Part shown: positions 6,263 through 9,695 of the stretch, in pieces | How positions within the stretch are numbered: position 1 is the first letter of the stretch | How the letters are laid out: each line of letters starts with the position of its first letter | Assembly: GCA_963785755.1 (NCBI GenBank) | Contig: CAWAXG010000027.1 | Location: 1 to 9,695 of the forward strand | Length of the DNA stretch: 9,695 bases | Direction of reading: 5' to 3' | Source of the DNA: JACCXG01 sp963785755 | GTDB lineage: Bacteria; Acidobacteriota; Vicinamibacteria; Vicinamibacterales; 2-12-FULL-66-21 | The notes under the pieces: generated by a model | Database searches by the model: none | What the model was told of the DNA's origin: nothing | The model's input: only the letters and a program-made list of their open reading frames with translations | Position numbers and translations under genes: made by a program

Positions 6263-8186
6263 CTAAGCGATAACCCGATCGAGGAGTTGTCCCACCGCGC
6301 GATCCGCTTCGAGAATCGAGCTGCGGTGATCCATGTTGCCGGACAGGTCCGTATTGGCGAACGCGATCCGTCCGAACGGCGCTCCGCGCAGTACGTCGCG
6401 CGGGCCCGGTTTGCCATTGACGCCGTAGTACCAGCCGGGCGGCGGGCTCACATACGCATGTCCCCAGCGGTTCAGCACGATCCCGGCGATATCGGTCCGC
6501 GGGTCGAAGCCGGCCGGGCCGAACATGTCCACGAACTGCTGCCGGATCTGCCGTTCGTAGTCGCGAAACGACGTCGAGAGCAGCGTGGCGCGTCCGCGGC
6601 GTCCCTGCTCCTCGATCGGCAATCCCGGCGAGGAAAAGATCACCTTGAGCGTGATCACGATCGGCTGGTCGGGGCTCATCGTCGCCGCCTCGGTACCGGC
6701 GAGCGCCACGCGACGGACTTGAAGATAGGTGCCCAGGCCTTCGAACCACCGGCATCCGGTGATGCCGAGCTTTTCGAGAAACCGCCAGTGCCGCACCGCG
6801 ACATTCGCCATCAGAGCCGGAGATCGATGGAACTGCTGATAAGCCTCTCGCTGCGCCGGAGGAAGATCCCGTACGATCCGCCGCGTCGTCCAGGAGCCGC
6901 CCGCCATCACGACCGACCGTGCCCGTGCGCGATACAGCCGTCCGCCATTCGTATAGGCCACCGTCACCGTCTGTGACGTCCGTGGATCGCCATCATGCTG
7001 CACCCAGACCGCCGTCGAACGCAGCCGAATTCTCGTGGACGACGCCGGGCGATCGAGCGCGGCGAAGTTGACGGCGTTCCGGCAGACCCCCTCGGGTGTG
7101 AGATCGCCGGCGATCGAATCGGGCAGCAGCGTCTTCGTGATCAGCCGGGCGAAGGTCGCGTTGCCGTCGGGAAACATCTGCTGCGCCTCGGCGTCGGGCA
7201 TGGGGTGCAGGAAGTCCGGAGCATAGATGCACATCGCGGAGAGGGCATCGGGACCGAGACCGAACCCGCCGCCCGCTTCGGGCATGAAGGCGCGGACGGC
7301 GTTGCGGCTGATGCCGTACCGATCCATCAGGTGATCTTCGAGCGTGATGGTATCGAGGCGCCGGGAGATCGGATCGCCGTCGTAGCGCGGCCGCTCCTCG
7401 ATCCAGCCCTGGCGCGGCGATCCGGCGAGCACTTTCAGCGCGTCGGCTCGCATGTCGGCCGGGAGCGGCGCTCCCTCGAGCTGGCGGCGCAGCGGATCGA
7501 TGACCCAGAGTCCAGGTTTCTGCCCGAACTTCGCGCCGAAGAAGTAGCCGTACTGACCCTTCGCCAGACCTGGAGCGCCATACGGCGTGTTGCCAGCCAC
7601 CATCGCCGGGCCGCGGCCGCCCCAGGCCTGATAGGTCAGCCGCGGCTGCTTCAGTCCGATGGATTCGTAGAAGCGGCCGATGAAGCTGTAGGGTACGGGG
7701 CGAAGTGAAACGCCGAGCCCTGGTGAGCCATCAGCCGGTGACCGTCGACCTCGAACTCGTTGCGCTTGGCTTCGCCGCCGAAGATAGGGTGATTGTCCAG
7801 CACCAGGCAGGTCATGCCGGGACGCGCCCGCCGGTTGAAGATCAGCGCCGCGGCCAGACCCGCTGATGCCGCCGCCGACGATGACGCAGTCGTGCGTCTC
7901 GCCGGTCTCGATCGCGGTCGCGGGAAGCGTATCGAAGACGCCGTCCCTGATCTGGTGCGCCTCCGCCAGCACATCGAGCGTGTCGCCGTTCGCGGCGGCG
8001 TAGTCGCCGATTGCCCGGACCGTTGCAGTCCTGCGCGGCCGGCGCCTGCGCGAGCAGCTCGAGCGGATTCAACGGCGCGAGGCACGCGCCGGACGCCAGC
8101 AGCGTCGAATACAGGAAATTGCGGCGCGTGATGGACTGGTCCAGCCCGAGTGCGCGGTCCTGCTGGTCGTGTTTCAGGGTGGGCAT
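6263..8186 (-). CDS. Tat-exported FAD-dependent oxidoreductase (amine-oxidase/NAD_binding_8-like), three apparent frameshifts
   Basis: Rebuilt by hand, this encodes about 640 residues. The N-terminus has a twin-arginine signal (SITRRNFLY, residues 18-26, then a hydrophobic stretch). Next come a GDYAAANGDTLDVL segment, the FAD Rossmann motif VIVGGGISGLAAAL, and the second FAD strand with DNHPIFGGEAKRNEF. The C-terminus has the flavin-closing block GRIAFANTDLSGNMDHRSS. These features define an exported flavoprotein related to amine oxidases; the substrate cannot be told. The frame changes near 8012 (one extra base), 7858 (one extra base, splitting GGGISG from LAAAL) and 7690 (one missing C in a C-run, at APYP/YSFIG). 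From 7690 to the stop at 6263 the frame is clean. Conserved motifs are intact on both sides of each break, so sequencing error is more likely than decay. Its ATG lies 2 nt after the histidine-kinase stop with no clear Shine-Dalgarno site, suggesting translational coupling. Confidence 0.85.
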
Positions 8187-8188
8187 GG

Positions 8189-9695
8189 TCAGCTTGCGGT
8201 TGCTTGTGACCGTCCGTTCCTGACGGTGTCCAGCGAGGCGAGCAGCTTCGGCAGGGCGTCGTAATCGACGGGCTTGACCATGTGGGCGTCGAATCCGGCT
8301 TCCTTCGATCTGCGGCGGTCCTCTTCCTGACCCCAGCCGGTCAAGGCCACCAGCACAGGTCCTTGCCCCACGGCTGTTCGCGGATGCGGCGGCACACTTC
8401 GTAGCCGTTCAGTCCCGGCAGGCCGATGTCGAGCAGCACGGCATCGGGCCGGAGCCGCTCGGCGGCCTCGATCGCCTCGACGCCGTCGTGAGCCTTGTGC
8501 GTCTCGTGGCCGCTCGAGCTGCAGCAGCATGGCCAGCGATTCCGCCCCGTCTTCGTTGTCGTCGACGATGAGGACGCGGCGCGCCGCCGCGCGGCGCCGG
8601 CTCGGCCGGGGCCGCTTGCGGAAGCGGCCTGGCGGCTTCGGCCAGGACGGCAGACGAACCACGAACTCGCTGCCGCGGCCGAGGCCGTCACTGTGCACCT
8701 CGACCGTGCCGCCGTGCATCTCCACCAGCGTCTTCACCAGCGTCAGGCCGATGCCCAGACCGTCGCGCGAACGCTCGAGGGACGTTTCGACCTGCGCGAA
8801 CATCTCGAAGAGCCGGGAGATGGTCGGCGGCGACGCCGATGCCGTTGTCGCGCACGCGGATGAGCGGCGTGCACGCCTCGCGCTCGACGGTCAGCCAGAT
8901 GTGGCCGCCCTTGTCGGTGAACTTGCAGGCGTTGTTCAGCAGATTGCCCACGACCTGAGCCAGCCGGCCGGATCGGCGTCGAGATAGATCGGCTGCGGCG
9001 GCAGCGTAACCGTCAGCTCGTGCCCTGCTCTTGTAATGCGAGCGGACGGCTTCGACGGCGTGATGGACGATGGGTGCGAGCTCGACGCGCTCCTTCCGCA
9101 GCTCGATCTTGCCGCGCTGATGCGGCTCACGTCGAGCAGGTCGTCGACCAGGCGCGCCATCTGGCCGACCTGACGGTCGAGCATGTCGGACGCCGGCCGA
9201 ACGCCCGTCCCATCGCCGCCGCTCAGGCGCAGCGCGTGCGCGGCGTTGCTGATCGGCGCCAGCGGGTTGCGCAGCTCATGGGCCAGCATCGCCAGAAACT
9301 CGTTCTTGCGGCGGTCGGCCTCGGACAGATCCGCAGCCAGCGGCGCAGGTCGTCTGCCAGCCGCCTCCCCTCGGTCATCTGCTGGCTCACCCGTCGCGAA
9401 TCCCACCGGCCGTCCCGCGGCGTCCGGCAACGTCAACACCTTGTATGCCATCCAGCGAGCCTCGCCGGTCTTGAAATGCCGGAAGCGGATCCGATCTCGC
9501 CGTGCCCCTGTTCGAGGACCAACGGAAAGAACGTTTGCATAATCCGCGGTTGGTCTTCCCAGAAGAAAAACGACTTCAACCGGGATGCGGCTGGCCTGTT
9601 CGATGACGTCGAGCCCGACCATTTCCAGGTCCGGCGCGATTGACGAAAAGGGGAATGCCGTTGAGGTCAGAGTTTCCGATGAAGTCGTGCTGTCT
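8189..9695 (-). CDS. Hybrid sensor histidine kinase (PAS-HisKA-HATPase-REC), 5' partial, about eleven apparent frameshifts
   Basis: The gene enters from the right edge; about 500 residues can be rebuilt. The order is: a PAS domain (HDFIGNSDLNGIPLFVNRAG, then FFFWEDQPRI and RFRHFKTGEARWMAYK, about 9690-9410), a short DLSEADRRKNEF linker, and HisKA with the phospho-acceptor H-box LAHELRNPLAP (about 9262-9294). Then come the ATPase N-box NLLNNACKF (about 8920-8948), the G1 box RDNGIGV, the G2 box GLGIGLTLVK, and a receiver domain. In the receiver the acidic pocket is VDDNED (about 8551-8570), the phospho-acceptor aspartate is in LLDIGLPG (about 8411-8440) and the conserved lysine is in VKPVD (about 8268-8282). 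No membrane segment is seen in the visible part. The frame breaks near 9629, 9575, 9492, 9391, 9340, 9115, 9024, 8965, 8813, 8515 and 8359. All signature residues survive, so the parent protein should be functional. It is first in a likely operon with the oxidoreductase and lactonase. Confidence 0.85.

Noticed and set aside
4986..6755. 589-codon minus-strand open frame overlapping the lactonase and the oxidoreductase 3' end
   Set aside because: It is a shadow frame: the lactonase and oxidoreductase frames carry the conserved motifs, and its C-terminal repetitive residues are only the translated TGAAC array.
6995..7708. 237-codon plus-strand open frame opposite the oxidoreductase
   Set aside because: It is antisense to the motif-supported flavoprotein; its composition is typical of reverse-strand GC-rich shadows.
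7690..9629. Programmed ribosomal frameshifting as the cause of the frame changes
   Set aside because: Fourteen shifts of both signs with no slippery heptamer or shared downstream structure are not compatible with programmed recoding.

Overview
The window is high-GC bacterial DNA with the gene style of soil Acidobacteriota, most likely a Vicinamibacteria-type lineage. This is inferred from the membrane Ser/Thr kinase with a C-terminal PD40/TolB-like propeller (a paralogue-rich family there), a PafA-type phosphatase, and a Tat-exported FAD oxidoreductase next to a lactonase. No rRNA gene or other direct phylogenetic marker is present, so the lineage call is tentative. I see no tRNA, rRNA, IS element, CRISPR array or phage gene.

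Layout. Positions 1-308 hold no intact gene; a minus-strand remnant of an SMP-30/gluconolactonase-type propeller lies at about 60-216. Positions 309-3002 (minus) are an intact receptor-like Ser/Thr kinase with a TTG start and a consensus -10 box only 10 nt upstream. Divergent from it, 3203-4816 (plus) is a secreted PafA-like alkaline phosphatase with every expected metal ligand and active-site residue. The convergent gap 4817-5083 holds two adjacent, unrelated tandem arrays: a degenerate ~45-nt hairpin-containing repeat and a ~8-nt TGAAC-based array. To the right, three minus-strand genes run in the order hybrid histidine kinase (9695-8189, cut by the window edge), Tat-exported FAD-dependent oxidoreductase (8186-6263) and secreted 6-phosphogluconolactonase-like propeller (6214-5084). 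The gaps between them are 2 nt and 48 nt, so they look like one operon.

The rightmost ~2 kb is badly frameshifted. I count three single-base shifts in the oxidoreductase (about 8012, 7858, 7690) and eleven in the histidine kinase (about 9629 to 8359). Both proteins can be rebuilt by hand and every key motif survives between the shifts. That pattern fits uncorrected sequencing indels near a contig end much better than pseudogene decay. The first ~7.4 kb of coding sequence shows no such problem.

How the genes may work together (inference): the right-hand operon couples a cytoplasmic or membrane sensor kinase with phosphorelay to an exported redox enzyme and an exported lactonase, a logic that would fit periplasmic oxidation of a substrate followed by lactone opening. 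The left pair (Ser/Thr kinase and phosphatase) is divergent and need not be related. I found no clearly new biological system; the items most worth a second look are the paired repeat arrays and the clustered frameshifts.
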